64,000 nt of DNA from Candidatus Sulfopaludibacter sp. SbA3. GTDB lineage: Bacteria > Acidobacteriota > Terriglobia > Bryobacterales > Bryobacteraceae. Positions 26,684 through 35,198 of this stretch are shown here, piece by piece; position 1 is the stretch's first letter; every line of letters starts with the position of its first letter. The notes under the pieces were generated by a model that worked only from the letters and a program-made list of their open reading frames with translations, did not search any database and was not told the origin of the DNA. The stretch lies in the NCBI GenBank assembly GCA_945890485.1, contig CAMDCN010000022.1, forward strand, positions 78,542-142,541. The letters run 5' to 3'. A program made the translations under genes and the position numbers.

Positions 26684-28527
26684 CAAACCTGCAACACTCC
26701 CTCGGCGATCTTCACGAGACCGTTATCCGTACCAGCGTAAAGGGACCCGCCAGCCCAAGCAAGGGCCGTAACATTAGCAGACGGTAACCCATCGGTAATT
26801 CGCCGCCACCGCAGCCTCACCAAGTCGTAACAAAGCAGCCCGTGCGTCAAAGTGCCGGCATAGACACCGGCCGCCGTCGCCACCATCGCGCCAGGGTTTA
26901 CCACCATATCGGACGGCAGATCCTTAAAACTCTGCCAGGCGTTGTTGGCGTCGAGCCGCTGCACCCCGCCCCCGTAAGTGCCCACATACACATCCCCCCC
27001 AGCCACGGCCATCGCCGTCACCCAGTTCGCTTTCAGTCCCGAATTGGCCGTGGTATGGCTCACGCGCACTACGCCCTGTTGGATACGCGTAATCCCGCCG
27101 AGAGTTCCGCAAAATATTTCCTGGCCGCGCAGCCCCAGGCTGTAAACATGGTTATTTCCCAATCCGTGAAATGCGTTCAACGATCGCGCCCCGGACCGGT
27201 CGAACATCGTGAGCCCCGCGGGCGTCGCCGCCAGCACGACTGCCTCCGCCAGCAGTACATCCGTCACGTGCGTGGCGATCAACCCGTCGTCCCTGGTCAA
27301 CACCTGCCGCTGCCGTCCCGCCACGTCAAAGTAGATCAGTCCGTTGGCGGTCGCCACCGCCGTCCGGTCCCCGGAGTGGACAATCCGATTCACGCAAAAG
27401 AGGCGGTCGCTTTCGAGGTGAGTCACCTTGCCGTCGGTCCCGACAATATCGAGCCCACGGTCAAAATAGCCAACCCAGAGCCGCCCGGCCTGATCCATCG
27501 CCAGCGCGGAAACATTCCCATCGGTGAGCAGCCCCGCCGGGGCCTCGACGAGTGTCTCTTCCCGTCCGTTCTCTGTCGAAACCAACGCCCGCCGCGTCAG
27601 CAGCCGGGTAGGCGAAACCACTTGGCGGATCTCCTGCTTCCCGCTCACGACCGCCCGGCCCCGCGCTCCCAGCGGCGTCGTCACCAACCCATCTTCGAGC
27701 GTCCCCGCGTAGAGCGTTTCGCTTTCGAGCAGCGCTGACCGGACGAAGAAGCCGTCGGCCAATTTGCGGTCAAACGCACCGCCCCGGAACAACGCCGCCC
27801 CGATCGGCGTCCCGGCCACTGCTTGATCACCCGAAACAGCCACCGCCTGCACATGCGGATCCGGCAACCCCTCGGCCTCGCGGAACTGGTCGAGTTGCCC
27901 GGCGTGTAGCCGCCAGAGACCAGAATTCCGGGTGCCGATGTAGAGGTCTTCCTCCTTGCCGGCCAGCGCGGTTACGGCAATCCGGCCGATCGCCGGATGG
28001 GCGATGTTCAAACCCTTGCCGTCATAGCGAAGCACCCCGGTGTCCGTCCCCCACAGGATGGCGCCCGACGCGACCGGCAGCAGCGCCCGCACCGTCGCGT
28101 ACGATTTGACCGCGGGCCGGATATGCCGGAGTTTGCCGCCCTCGAGCGCCAGTACGCCCTCCCCTTCGGTCGCGATCCAGAGGACATCCCCCACTTCGAC
28201 AATCGCCGAAAGAGGCGCCGGCGGCAGTTCCCACCCGCAGCGCCATTGCTCAGCGATCGTGCCGTCCGGGTTCCATGCCAGTAGTCCGTTGGCGGCGGCG
28301 ATGTAGCGGCCGGCGGCAGCCCGGAAGTCAGCCGGCGTCGGCATGGGTTCAAAGCCGGAGGGAGGCGGCGCATCCCGCCAGCGCTCGGGGGCGGCGATCA
28401 TTTGCAGCCGTTCAAACACACGGGCCGACTGGTCTTCGATCTCCTTGGCGCGCCAAAGCGCCGCTCCGGTGTAGACAGCTCCGGCTCCCGCCGCCGCACC
28501 AAGAAAGATCCAGTTCCGCCGCGTCAC
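26683..28527 (-). CDS. Tat-exported or anchored beta-propeller protein
   Basis: 614 residues from the GTG at 28527. The N-terminus, TRRNWIFLGAAAGAGAVYTG, has a twin arginine and a hydrophobic core, so Tat export or anchoring is likely. The remainder is a beta-propeller made of repeats of the two-component-regulator propeller type (LWIATEGEGVLAL, LYIGTRNSGLWRL, LWVGYFDRGLDIV, VYVGTYGGGVQRL, LYAGTDNGLVKI). Unlike hybrid sensor proteins that carry this propeller, no kinase or membrane-spanning C-terminus follows. The GTG overlaps the metallophosphoesterase stop by 4 nt; the longer ATG frame runs inside that gene and was rejected. Confidence 0.82.
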   Translation of the reverse strand: MTRRNWIFLGAAAGAGAVYTGAALWRAKEIEDQSARVFERLQMIAAPERWRDAPPPSGFEPMPTPADFRAAAGRYIAAANGLLAWNPDGTIAEQWRCGWELPPAPLSAIVEVGDVLWIATEGEGVLALEGGKLRHIRPAVKSYATVRALLPVASGAILWGTDTGVLRYDGKGLNIAHPAIGRIAVTALAGKEEDLYIGTRNSGLWRLHAGQLDQFREAEGLPDPHVQAVAVSGDQAVAGTPIGAALFRGGAFDRKLADGFFVRSALLESETLYAGTLEDGLVTTPLGARGRAVVSGKQEIRQVVSPTRLLTRRALVSTENGREETLVEAPAGLLTDGNVSALAMDQAGRLWVGYFDRGLDIVGTDGKVTHLESDRLFCVNRIVHSGDRTAVATANGLIYFDVAGRQRQVLTRDDGLIATHVTDVLLAEAVVLAATPAGLTMFDRSGARSLNAFHGLGNNHVYSLGLRGQEIFCGTLGGITRIQQGVVRVSHTTANSGLKANWVTAMAVAGGDVYVGTYGGGVQRLDANNAWQSFKDLPSDMVVNPGAMVATAAGVYAGTLTHGLLCYDLVRLRWRRITDGLPSANVTALAWAGGSLYAGTDNGLVKIAEGVLQV

Positions 28528-29363
28528 GTCAACACCAGCGTGCTGAGCTCCGGCCGGCAGTTCACCCGAAAGCCGAGGATGTTCCCGACGCCTCGCGTTG
28601 TGTGGATCCATCGCCCGCCATCGAATGGATTCAATCCAACTGCATAGCGTTTGTCGATGATGGGAACGCGGGGAGGGCCGTAGAACGGAACCATGACTTG
28701 GCCGCCGTGCGTATGTCCGCAGAGCATCAGTTCCCACGGAGCGCGCAGGCACTCTTCCTTGCCGTCCGGGTTATGGTTCAAACAGATCACCGGCGCCTCG
28801 TCCCTCGGTACGCCGGCGAACGCAGTCTCTCCCAGGCAGTCGTTGCTCCACCAATCGCCCAGTCCAACCAAGTGGACCGCTCCGGCAACAGTCGCGACCT
28901 GCTCGTTCCGGTTCCGCAGGACGTGAACCCCGGCTTTCTCTAGGATCTGGATAATCGGGCCTGGAGTTGGATACCAACCCGCCCGCGCCGCCCAGTCGCC
29001 GCCGTCGTGATTGCCGAGAGCGGCGTAGGTGGGCGCGGCGGACGTCAAGACCTTGAGCGCCTGCACGTAGGCCGCAGCGTCAAAGTCGCGATCGCTGGTG
29101 ATGAAGTCGCCTGTGAGGCAGATCAGGTCCGGCTTCGCGGCGAGGCCTTTTTCAAAGGCCGTGACGAGATACCGCATGGGGATGAATTCGGAGGCGTGCA
29201 GATCCGAAAGATGTAAAATCCGCAAGGGCCGCCGCAACCGTCCCCGGGCAATTGCCACGCGCTTCTCCGTCGCTTCGAGCCACGACGGCTCGAAATAGTA
29301 GGCGTACGAATACGAACTCACCCCGGCGCCAGCCGTCCCAAAGAAGAAGTTCCGCCGGGTCAT
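28524..29363 (-). CDS. Tat-signal metallophosphoesterase (YaeI-type)
   Basis: 279 residues. The N-terminal TRRNFFFGTAGAGVSSY is a Tat-like signal. The calcineurin-like metal motifs are all present: LHLSDLHASEF (D-x-H), LTGDFI (GD), ALGNHDGG (GNHD), CLNHNPDG (His) and LCGHTHGGQ (GHxH). The family includes phosphodiesterases acting on lipids and envelope phosphates. This is the first gene of the seven-gene envelope operon. TACACT (29376-29371 on this strand) ends 7 nt before the ATG. It is divergent from an esterase gene 48 bp away. Confidence 0.9.
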   Translation of the reverse strand: MTRRNFFFGTAGAGVSSYSYAYYFEPSWLEATEKRVAIARGRLRRPLRILHLSDLHASEFIPMRYLVTAFEKGLAAKPDLICLTGDFITSDRDFDAAAYVQALKVLTSAAPTYAALGNHDGGDWAARAGWYPTPGPIIQILEKAGVHVLRNRNEQVATVAGAVHLVGLGDWWSNDCLGETAFAGVPRDEAPVICLNHNPDGKEECLRAPWELMLCGHTHGGQVMVPFYGPPRVPIIDKRYAVGLNPFDGGRWIHTTRGVGNILGFRVNCRPELSTLVLT

Positions 29364-29411
29364 TTCTTCCAGTGTAAGTCCTGCCCCGGATTGCCTGTAA
29401 CATATCCCCAT
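29364..29411. promoter_or_regulatory. Divergent promoter pair for the envelope operon and an esterase
   Basis: Two -10-like hexamers face away from each other in 48 bp: TACACT on the minus strand (29376-29371, 7 nt before the metallophosphoesterase ATG) and TAACAT on the plus strand (29398-29403, 8 nt before the esterase ATG). Both spacings predict leaderless or nearly leaderless transcripts. Confidence 0.45.
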
Positions 29412-30269
29412 ATGTTCCCGCGGCTCTTGCTCCTCCTCGTCACCCTCCTTCCCCTCCACGCCCAACGCGACATCCCCTACGCTCAACCCCGGAACGAGCG
29501 TCAGCTCCTCGACATTTTCGCCCCAGCCTCCGGCTCCGGCCACCCTGTTGTCGTCTGGATCCACGGCGGCGGCTGGATGCGCGGCAGCAAAGAGGAGGTC
29601 GGCCACAAACCCACCGCTTTCACCGAAAAGGGCATGCTCTTTGTCCCGATTAACTATCGATTCGTCCCCCACGTCACCATGCACGACATCGTTCGAGACG
29701 CCGCTCGCGCCGTCGGCTGGGTCCACACCAACATCGTCAAGCATAGCGGCGACCCCACCCGCATCTTTCTTATGGGCCACTCCGCTGGCGCCCAACTTGC
29801 CGCGCTCCTTTGCACCGACACCCGCTACCTCGAAGCCGAACGTGTCCCCCGCCATGTCATCCGCGGCTGCGTGCCTGTCGACGGCGACACCTACGACGTC
29901 CCCCTCCAGATCGCCACCTCCACCGCCCGCCGCCTCAGCCACAAGCAACCCCCGCCTCGTATGGGCTACGCCGAAAAGTTCGGCAACTTCGCCGACCAGC
30001 GCGAACTCTCCGCCGTCAACCACGTCGCCCCCAACCGCGGCATCGCGCCGTTTCTCCTCCTCCACGTCGCCGACCATACCGATACCACCGCCCAGGCTTA
30101 CCGCCTCTGGGCGGCCCTTGACCAAGCCGGCATCCCCGCCTCCCGCTTCGCCGCCGAAGCCACCGATCACGTCAAACTCGACGCCGACATCGGCCTGCCC
30201 ACCGACCTTGCCACCAAGGCCCTCTTCGAGTTCACCGCGGCCATCCTCGCCCGTCCGAACTCAAGGTAG
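29412..30269 (+). CDS. Secreted alpha/beta-hydrolase (esterase/BD-FAE-like)
   Basis: 285 residues from the ATG at 29412. A signal peptide (about 1-17, ending LHAQ) is followed by an oxyanion motif HGGGW, the nucleophile elbow GHSAGAQ with catalytic Ser, and late Asp (VADHTDT) and His (TDHVKLD) candidates. This is the order expected of kynurenine-formamidase/acetyl-esterase-like hydrolases. The substrate is unknown. Its 3' end overlaps the vapC remnant on the other strand by 9 nt. Confidence 0.85.
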   Translation: MFPRLLLLLVTLLPLHAQRDIPYAQPRNERQLLDIFAPASGSGHPVVVWIHGGGWMRGSKEEVGHKPTAFTEKGMLFVPINYRFVPHVTMHDIVRDAARAVGWVHTNIVKHSGDPTRIFLMGHSAGAQLAALLCTDTRYLEAERVPRHVIRGCVPVDGDTYDVPLQIATSTARRLSHKQPPPRMGYAEKFGNFADQRELSAVNHVAPNRGIAPFLLLHVADHTDTTAQAYRLWAALDQAGIPASRFAAEATDHVKLDADIGLPTDLATKALFEFTAAILARPNSR

Positions 30270-30534
30270 CCGGACTTTCTCCCCAATCCCGGACGCCAAG
30301 CGCCGAAAGTGCTTCAGATTCCATGTGTAGAGCCACTTCGCCCGACTCTTGAGAAAGAACTGCCCAATCACCGCGTCGTAGATTCCACCGCTTGCGGCGC
30401 CACAGTCAGCCGCTCCCGCAGGCTTGCTCGATATTAAGGATCGCCTCAGCGGCCCTCATTCGCTGTTTCCCCGGCATCCCCGTCAACGTCGTAACGACCT
30501 TGGCTAAGCTGTGGACCGCGCACCCTGCTTCCTC
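30261..30534 (-). pseudogene. Degraded VapC (PIN-domain) remnant
   Basis: Two pieces of a VapC-like toxin survive on the minus strand. Positions 30534-30406 read GCAVHSLAKVVTTLTGMPGK and on to AILNIEQA, the second quarter of a PIN toxin. After a stop and frame change, 30398-30261 read SGGIYDAVIGQFFLKSRAK then WLYTWNLKHFRRLA and stop, the normal C-terminus. The N-terminal part with the first catalytic Asp and the centre are missing. The intact antitoxin frame upstream runs into it. Clearly a toxin gene inactivated by deletion and frameshift. Confidence 0.75.
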
Positions 30535-30772
30535 GCCGAATCTCCTCCAGCACCCCATCTGTGTCTTCCGCTCGAATTGGGCCGCCACCGGACAAGACCC
30601 ACACCCCACGATCTTGCCGCATTCGGCCTACACCCCGCGAAGGCCGCAGCACAATTTGTCCCCCATCGGAAATCAGGTCCAACGTGTCCCCCGGCACCAG
30701 ACGCAGTTCATCCCGCACCTTCTTTGGCAATACCACCCGTCCCGCTTTGTCCACCGCAACTGTGGTTTCCAT
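30446..30772 (-). CDS. AbrB/MazE-type antitoxin (VapB-like), orphan
   Basis: 108 residues. The N-terminal 45 residues form a SpoVT/AbrB swapped-hairpin DNA-binding domain (TVAVDKAGRVVLPKKVRDEL ... GDTLDLI). Normal VapB proteins of this type end after about 80 residues. Here the last 40 residues appear to read out of frame through the decayed vapC, so the C-terminus is probably not native. The ATG at 30772 is clear. The cognate toxin is a pseudogene, so this is an orphan antitoxin. Confidence 0.75.
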   Translation of the reverse strand: METTVAVDKAGRVVLPKKVRDELRLVPGDTLDLISDGGQIVLRPSRGVGRMRQDRGVWVLSGGGPIRAEDTDGVLEEIRRGSRVRGPQLSQGRYDVDGDAGETANEGR

Positions 30773-30842
30773 GAATGGTATTTTGACATCGAAAACGCCA
30801 TTCGTTCCAGATCCCCTTCCCGGTTCAGGCCCCCGCCCCCTG

Positions 30843-30855
30843 TATCATAGTCCTT
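30843..30855 (+). promoter_or_regulatory. -10-like TATCAT directly before the ECF sigma start
   Basis: TATCAT (30843-30848) ends 7 nt before the ATG at 30856 and no ribosome site lies between, so a leaderless transcript is predicted. A TTGACA exists at 30783-30788 but at the wrong distance to pair with it. Confidence 0.4.
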
Positions 30856-31362
30856 ATGCTCCAAGGTCCGGAGGCCGACGAAGTCTACCGCGAACTCCAC
30901 AAAATCGCCGCCATCCATCTCAGCCGCTCCGCCCGCCAACCCAGCCTCCAACCCACCCAACTCGTTCACGAAGCCTGGCTGCGGCTCCACGATCACGGAT
31001 GGAAAAGCCGCACCCACTTCTTCGCCCTCGCCTCGCGTACCATGCGCATGGTCCTAATTGACGCCGTCCGCTACCGAATGGCCGACAAGCGCCAACCCGA
31101 CGCCGGCTCTATCACCTGGACACCCGGCCTCGAACCCTCCACCGCCGCCCTCCCCCTTGAAAGCATCATCGAAATCGACCGCGCCCTTACCCAACTCGCC
31201 GTCAAGGACGAGCGCAAAGCTCGCGTCGTCGAAATGCGCTTCTTCGGCGGCCTGGACTTCCACGAAATCGCCGAAGTGCTAGAAATCTCCCTCTCCACCG
31301 CCAAGCGCGACTGGGAATTTGCCCGCGCCTGGCTCTTCGCCAAACTCTCCACGAACTCCTAA
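30856..31362 (+). CDS. ECF-type RNA polymerase sigma factor
   Basis: 168 residues. Region 2 (PTQLVHEAWLRL... FFALASRTMRMVLIDAVRYR) and a region 4 helix-turn-helix (VVEMRFFGGLDFHEIAEVLEISLSTAKRDWEFARAWL) match the short ECF group (sigma-70 family X6 / ECF_HTH) often paired with Ser/Thr kinases in acidobacteria and planctomycetes. No anti-sigma gene is adjacent. It converges with a Ser/Thr kinase gene, and the two stop codons share the 4-nt sequence CTAA. Confidence 0.88.
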   Translation: MLQGPEADEVYRELHKIAAIHLSRSARQPSLQPTQLVHEAWLRLHDHGWKSRTHFFALASRTMRMVLIDAVRYRMADKRQPDAGSITWTPGLEPSTAALPLESIIEIDRALTQLAVKDERKARVVEMRFFGGLDFHEIAEVLEISLSTAKRDWEFARAWLFAKLSTNS

Positions 31363-33695
31363 CTGCTGCACTCCCCCAGTAGCCGGTTCATCTTTTCCAT
31401 GATTGGCGCCAATCTCGCCTGGGTCGGCTTCCCCTTCGTAAAGGTCACTGCCTCCCTCGCAAGTTGACATGCCCGCGGCTTCTGTTTGGCCTGCTCATAG
31501 GTCAACGCCAGATCACCCATCGCGAAGACCAACTCCCACCCCGCCGCCGCATTCGCCGGGTCCAGGCTTCTGACGCGCCGCGCCTCCGCCAACGCCTCGC
31601 CCCCATACCGGATCGCCTCCGGATAACGCCCCCACTCGCGGTAGGCCAACCCGAGCCGGTCCAACGCCGCCACCACCCGCAACGCCGAAGTCGCGCTCTT
31701 CGGGTCTTCGCGGGCCACCTCCAGCCGCAGTTCGAGTACCCTTTCAAGGAGCGGAATCGCCTCCTCGAAACGTTTTCCCCGCAGCGAAAGCATCGCCACT
31801 TGCAAAGCGGCGCTCGCCAAATTCGCCCGCGCCAACCGGGGCTCCACTCTGTATCGCGCCTCGTCCAGCCGCAAGCACTCCCGTGAGTGCTGCTCGGATT
31901 CAGCGTACTCTTTGCGCCACCATAATTCAGTGGCGAGCCACAAATGCGCCTCGCCCAACCTCTGCTGCCGCCGCAAGTCGTCAGGAGTCTCCTCGGCCAG
32001 TTTGGCCCGCAATGCGAGCGACCGTCTGAATAGCGGCAACGCCTTTTCGCGCTGGGAAGACTTCGAGTAGATGTCTGCCAATTGCTTCATCACGGTGCCT
32101 AGCCGATCCTTCTCGACGGGGTCGGCGGCGGCGAGCTTCTCCGCCAACTGCATCGCCTCCTCGCCGAACGGGATGGCCGTCTTAGCGTCGCCCCGCAACA
32201 GATAGGCCGCTGCCGCGGACTCCAGCGCGTCCAACAGCACCCGCTTCGCCGCCCCGTTCCGCCCCGCCACCTGCCGGGCAATCTCCACCGCTCGCACCGC
32301 ATGCGCCAACGCCTCGCCGCTGCGCCCCAAGCTCACCCCGGCCAAGTCCTTCCCTTCAATCTCGGCCAGACGCAGGTATCCGCGCGCCAAATCCAGCTTC
32401 ACCTCGCCGCTCGCACTGGTATCGGCCGCCAAGGTATCCAAGTACTTCACACTCCGGTCGACGATCACCTTCCGGGCCTCCAACGAACCCGGAAGCTTCC
32501 GTACCTCGTCATGCAGATCGAACATCACCGCCCCGGCCAACTCACGCACTTGGTTAAACCGCATCTCCGCGCGCTGCGCCTGCCAAAAAGCGACGCCCGT
32601 TGACGCCAGCAACGCCGCCACGGCCACGCTCCCCAGCCCCACCGCCACCCGGTGCCGCCCTACAAACTTCCGCGCCCGGTATCGCCACGTCGGCGCCTGC
32701 GCCTCCACCGGCATTCCCTGCAGATAGCGCTCCACGTCGCGAGCCAGGGCCCCCGCCGACTCGTAACGCGCTGCCGGATCGCTCTGCAGCGCCTTCAAGG
32801 CGATAGCTCCTAACTCCCCGCGCAGCGGCACTGTCGCGACGGACTGCCGCGCGGTATCCACCATCCCCTCCAGCGTCAACCCGTCCACCGCGCGCGGCGG
32901 CCGCCCGGCAATCAACTCACATAGCAGCACCCCCAGCGAGTAGACATCCGTCGACGTCGTCACCGGCTGCCCCAGCAGTTGCTCCGGGCTCGCGTAGTTC
33001 GGGCTGAACGCGCGCAGGCCCCGCGTTTGCTCGGCGCCCGCCACCGGATTCAGCATCTTCGCGATCCCGAAATCCAGCAGCTTCACGGTCCCCTCCGCGG
33101 TCACCAGAATGTTGTCCGGCTTCAGATCCCGATGCACCACCAGCGCCCGATGGGCATACTGCACTGCGCCGCACACATCCAGAAACAGCTTCAATTTCGC
33201 CGCTTCACTCTTCCCCGCGCAATACGCAGTGAGCGACTGCCCCTGCACAAATTCCATCACCAGGTAGCGGAAGCCCAGCTCCGTCGACCCGGCATCCAGC
33301 AGCCGTGCAATGTGCGGATGCTCCAATCCGGCCAGAATCTGCGTCTCTCCCTGCCCGATCCCCGCCGCCGATTGCAACAGTACGACCTTGATCGCCACCT
33401 CTTTCGAGAAGTCGCCGCCCGCCCGGTGCCCGCGGTAAACAACGCTCATCCCACCGCGGCCCACCTCCTCCGCGGCGAGGTACGGGCCGAAGCGTTGGCC
33501 GGTAAAGTCCAGTAAAGGCGCAGCGAGAAACTCCCCCAGGTTCTCCTGCGCCCCCAGCATGGCTAGCACCTCATCGCGGACGGCCGGGTCCGCAGCACAG
33601 GTCTCCCTCACCCACGTCTCCCGCTCCGCCGCGGGCAGCCGCAAAGCGTCTTCGAAAACCCGCTCCATCCGGACCCAGGTCCCGTCCGATTGCAC
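31359..33695 (-). CDS. Membrane Ser/Thr protein kinase with TPR-like C-terminus
   Basis: 778 residues from the GTG at 33695 (AGGAGG 10 nt upstream; a TTG three codons earlier is too close to that site). Hanks kinase motifs are complete: glycine loop GRGGMSVVYRG, VAIK lysine, HRDLKPDN catalytic loop, LLDFGIAK and ASPEQL. A single membrane helix (about 355-378) separates the cytoplasmic kinase from an outside region of TPR-like helical repeats (about 390-775). It probably senses an envelope cue and phosphorylates a transcriptional partner, with the convergent ECF sigma the obvious candidate. Confidence 0.9.
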   Translation of the reverse strand: MQSDGTWVRMERVFEDALRLPAAERETWVRETCAADPAVRDEVLAMLGAQENLGEFLAAPLLDFTGQRFGPYLAAEEVGRGGMSVVYRGHRAGGDFSKEVAIKVVLLQSAAGIGQGETQILAGLEHPHIARLLDAGSTELGFRYLVMEFVQGQSLTAYCAGKSEAAKLKLFLDVCGAVQYAHRALVVHRDLKPDNILVTAEGTVKLLDFGIAKMLNPVAGAEQTRGLRAFSPNYASPEQLLGQPVTTSTDVYSLGVLLCELIAGRPPRAVDGLTLEGMVDTARQSVATVPLRGELGAIALKALQSDPAARYESAGALARDVERYLQGMPVEAQAPTWRYRARKFVGRHRVAVGLGSVAVAALLASTGVAFWQAQRAEMRFNQVRELAGAVMFDLHDEVRKLPGSLEARKVIVDRSVKYLDTLAADTSASGEVKLDLARGYLRLAEIEGKDLAGVSLGRSGEALAHAVRAVEIARQVAGRNGAAKRVLLDALESAAAAYLLRGDAKTAIPFGEEAMQLAEKLAAADPVEKDRLGTVMKQLADIYSKSSQREKALPLFRRSLALRAKLAEETPDDLRRQQRLGEAHLWLATELWWRKEYAESEQHSRECLRLDEARYRVEPRLARANLASAALQVAMLSLRGKRFEEAIPLLERVLELRLEVAREDPKSATSALRVVAALDRLGLAYREWGRYPEAIRYGGEALAEARRVRSLDPANAAAGWELVFAMGDLALTYEQAKQKPRACQLAREAVTFTKGKPTQARLAPIMEKMNRLLGECSS

Positions 33696-33744
33696 CGAAA
33701 ACAACCCTCCTGTTTGGCAGTTGTCTCAGCCTAGCAAACTCTGT

Positions 33745-34227
33745 TTATTCCTTCTTCCGCACATGCACAAGGTTGATGGTCGTCTTGCCCTCGTCGCCTT
33801 TCGCGAGCACCACCTGCAGCATTCGCTTCTGGTCCTCGCTCTGGGTGTTCAGCATCATGGCATCCTCGGCGGCGGTCTCCATCATGACCTTCAGTCCATG
33901 CTTGGCGACCACGCCCTTGTAGAACGTTGCCACCTCCTCCAAGCTCTGGCTGGTTTCGAGCGACAGGCTCCCACCCAGGCTGTTGTCCTGATTCATCACC
34001 ATGTTATGAATCGCTTTAGCGCCGGGCGGTAACTCCGCGAAATCGGGTAGATCACCCGTGCTGACCCCCAGCCCCGTCTTCGCGCCAACCACCGCGCCGA
34101 GAGCGGCTTTCGCCGCGGACACGGCTGGCTCCTCGCTGCTCCCCTTGCTTACTTCTTTGCTACCGCCGCAAGCGGTCAACAGCGACACAAGCAGTACGGA
34201 CATCGAAACTCGAATGAAAGAAACCAT
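33745..34227 (-). CDS. Small lipoprotein, first of three paralogues
   Basis: 160 residues with a lipoprotein signal (LLTAC, modified Cys at about 20). The mature part (DLPDFAELPPGAKAIHNMVM ... EEVATFYKGVVAKHGLKVMME) shares the layout LPxFxEMxPGA ... FYxxxxxxxGL with the next two genes. I recognise no named family. It lies between a kinase gene and its two paralogues and may be the last gene of their transcript. Confidence 0.7.
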   Translation of the reverse strand: MVSFIRVSMSVLLVSLLTACGGSKEVSKGSSEEPAVSAAKAALGAVVGAKTGLGVSTGDLPDFAELPPGAKAIHNMVMNQDNSLGGSLSLETSQSLEEVATFYKGVVAKHGLKVMMETAAEDAMMLNTQSEDQKRMLQVVLAKGDEGKTTINLVHVRKKE

Positions 34228-34239
34228 AAAATATCTCCA

Positions 34240-34647
34240 CTATTTATTGACTACATAGTTCAACTGGATGATGACCCTGGTGCTTTTCGGTGGGTTCACC
34301 TCCAGCCGCAGTTCCCTTTTCCCATCGGCGCTCAAAGCCTTCAGCAACACGGCCCCTCTCGGCGTGGTAGTCTCCGCCCCCGGCGTCAACCCGTTCCGTT
34401 GCATCGAGGCTCTATAAAAGGAAAGGATCGCTGCCGCCGGCTGCTCGACACCCGCCACCACCGTCCCGCCTTCACGCATCTCGTTCGAAAAGGCCGAATT
34501 GGTCATCTTCGTTGCCCCAGGCATCATCTCCACGAAAGGCGGCAACGGCCGCGTAGCCTTCTTCCCGATTTGCGCATGGGCGCCCACGCACAGCAGCAGT
34601 AACATTGTTCCGTAAACAATCAGACCGCGCCGGTTCATCAAAATCAT
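34240..34647 (-). CDS. Small secreted protein, second paralogue
   Basis: 135 residues from the ATG at 34647 (AGGAGA 4 nt upstream). Residues about 5-26 form a signal peptide ending GAHAQ. The mature part (RPLPPFVEMMPGATKM, ILSFYRASMQRNGLTPGAE, RELRLEVNPPKSTRVIIQLNY) is close to the third paralogue and more distantly to the lipoprotein. Function unknown. A 16-bp element identical to one before the third paralogue lies 38 nt upstream of the start. Confidence 0.7.
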   Translation of the reverse strand: MILMNRRGLIVYGTMLLLLCVGAHAQIGKKATRPLPPFVEMMPGATKMTNSAFSNEMREGGTVVAGVEQPAAAILSFYRASMQRNGLTPGAETTTPRGAVLLKALSADGKRELRLEVNPPKSTRVIIQLNYVVNK

Positions 34648-34684
34648 AAAATCTCCTGTCGTTGTAGAGAACACAAACCGCCGT

Positions 34685-34700
34685 CCAAACCGGACACCGG
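34685..34700 (-). repeat. 16-bp upstream element, copy 1
   Basis: On the minus strand it reads CCGGTGTCCGGTTTGG, 38 nt upstream of the paralogue start at 34647. An exact copy lies at 35157-35172. It contains the inverted repeat CCGG-TGT-CCGG, which would suit a dimeric regulator. Confidence 0.5.
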
Positions 34701-34708
34701 ATAGGGCC

Positions 34709-35116
34709 TCATTTATTGGTCAGGTAGTTCAACTGAATCGCGATCCGGCTCGTCTTGGATGGGTTCACCTCCAACACCAGTTCTCGCTTGCCGTCGGCAC
34801 TCGATCCCTTGAGCACGGTCACCCCTTTCGGCGTCACCGTCTCCTTGCCAGGAGTCAACCCATTCCGTTGCATGGATTCCCTATAGAACGTGATAATTGC
34901 CGCCGGAGGCTCCTCTACGAACAACAACACCATCCCGCCCACGCGCAGATTGTTCGAAAAGTACGATTCCGTCACCTGCTTCGCCCCGGGCATCATCTCC
35001 ACAAACGGCGGCAACGGCCGGGAGTTCTTCTTCGGAATCTGCGCATGGCCCCCCGTGCAAAGCAGCAGCAACATCGCCCCGCGAACGAAAAGGCCCCGCC
35101 GGCTCGACAAATCCAT
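34709..35116 (-). CDS. Small secreted protein, third paralogue
   Basis: 135 residues from the ATG at 35116 (GAGAGGTG upstream). It has a signal peptide (about 1-24, ending GGHAQ) and a mature domain nearly colinear with the second paralogue (RPLPPFVEMMPGAKQV, IITFYRESMQRNGLTPGKE, RIAIQLNYLTNK). Same length, same reading order and the same 16-bp upstream element point to a recent tandem duplication. Divergent from the kinase gene at 35199. Confidence 0.7.
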   Translation of the reverse strand: MDLSSRRGLFVRGAMLLLLCTGGHAQIPKKNSRPLPPFVEMMPGAKQVTESYFSNNLRVGGMVLLFVEEPPAAIITFYRESMQRNGLTPGKETVTPKGVTVLKGSSADGKRELVLEVNPSKTSRIAIQLNYLTNK

Positions 35117-35156
35117 AAAAATCACCTCTCTCCGTCTTTACAACCCCAACACCCAC

Positions 35157-35172
35157 CCAAACCGGACACCGG
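35157..35172 (-). repeat. 16-bp upstream element, copy 2
   Basis: Identical to 34685-34700 and 40 nt upstream of the third paralogue start. It also lies just before the divergent kinase gene (-10-like TAGAAT at 35185-35190), so one site could control both directions. Confidence 0.5.
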
Positions 35173-35198
35173 CAGTCGAATTATTAGAATAAGGGGTG

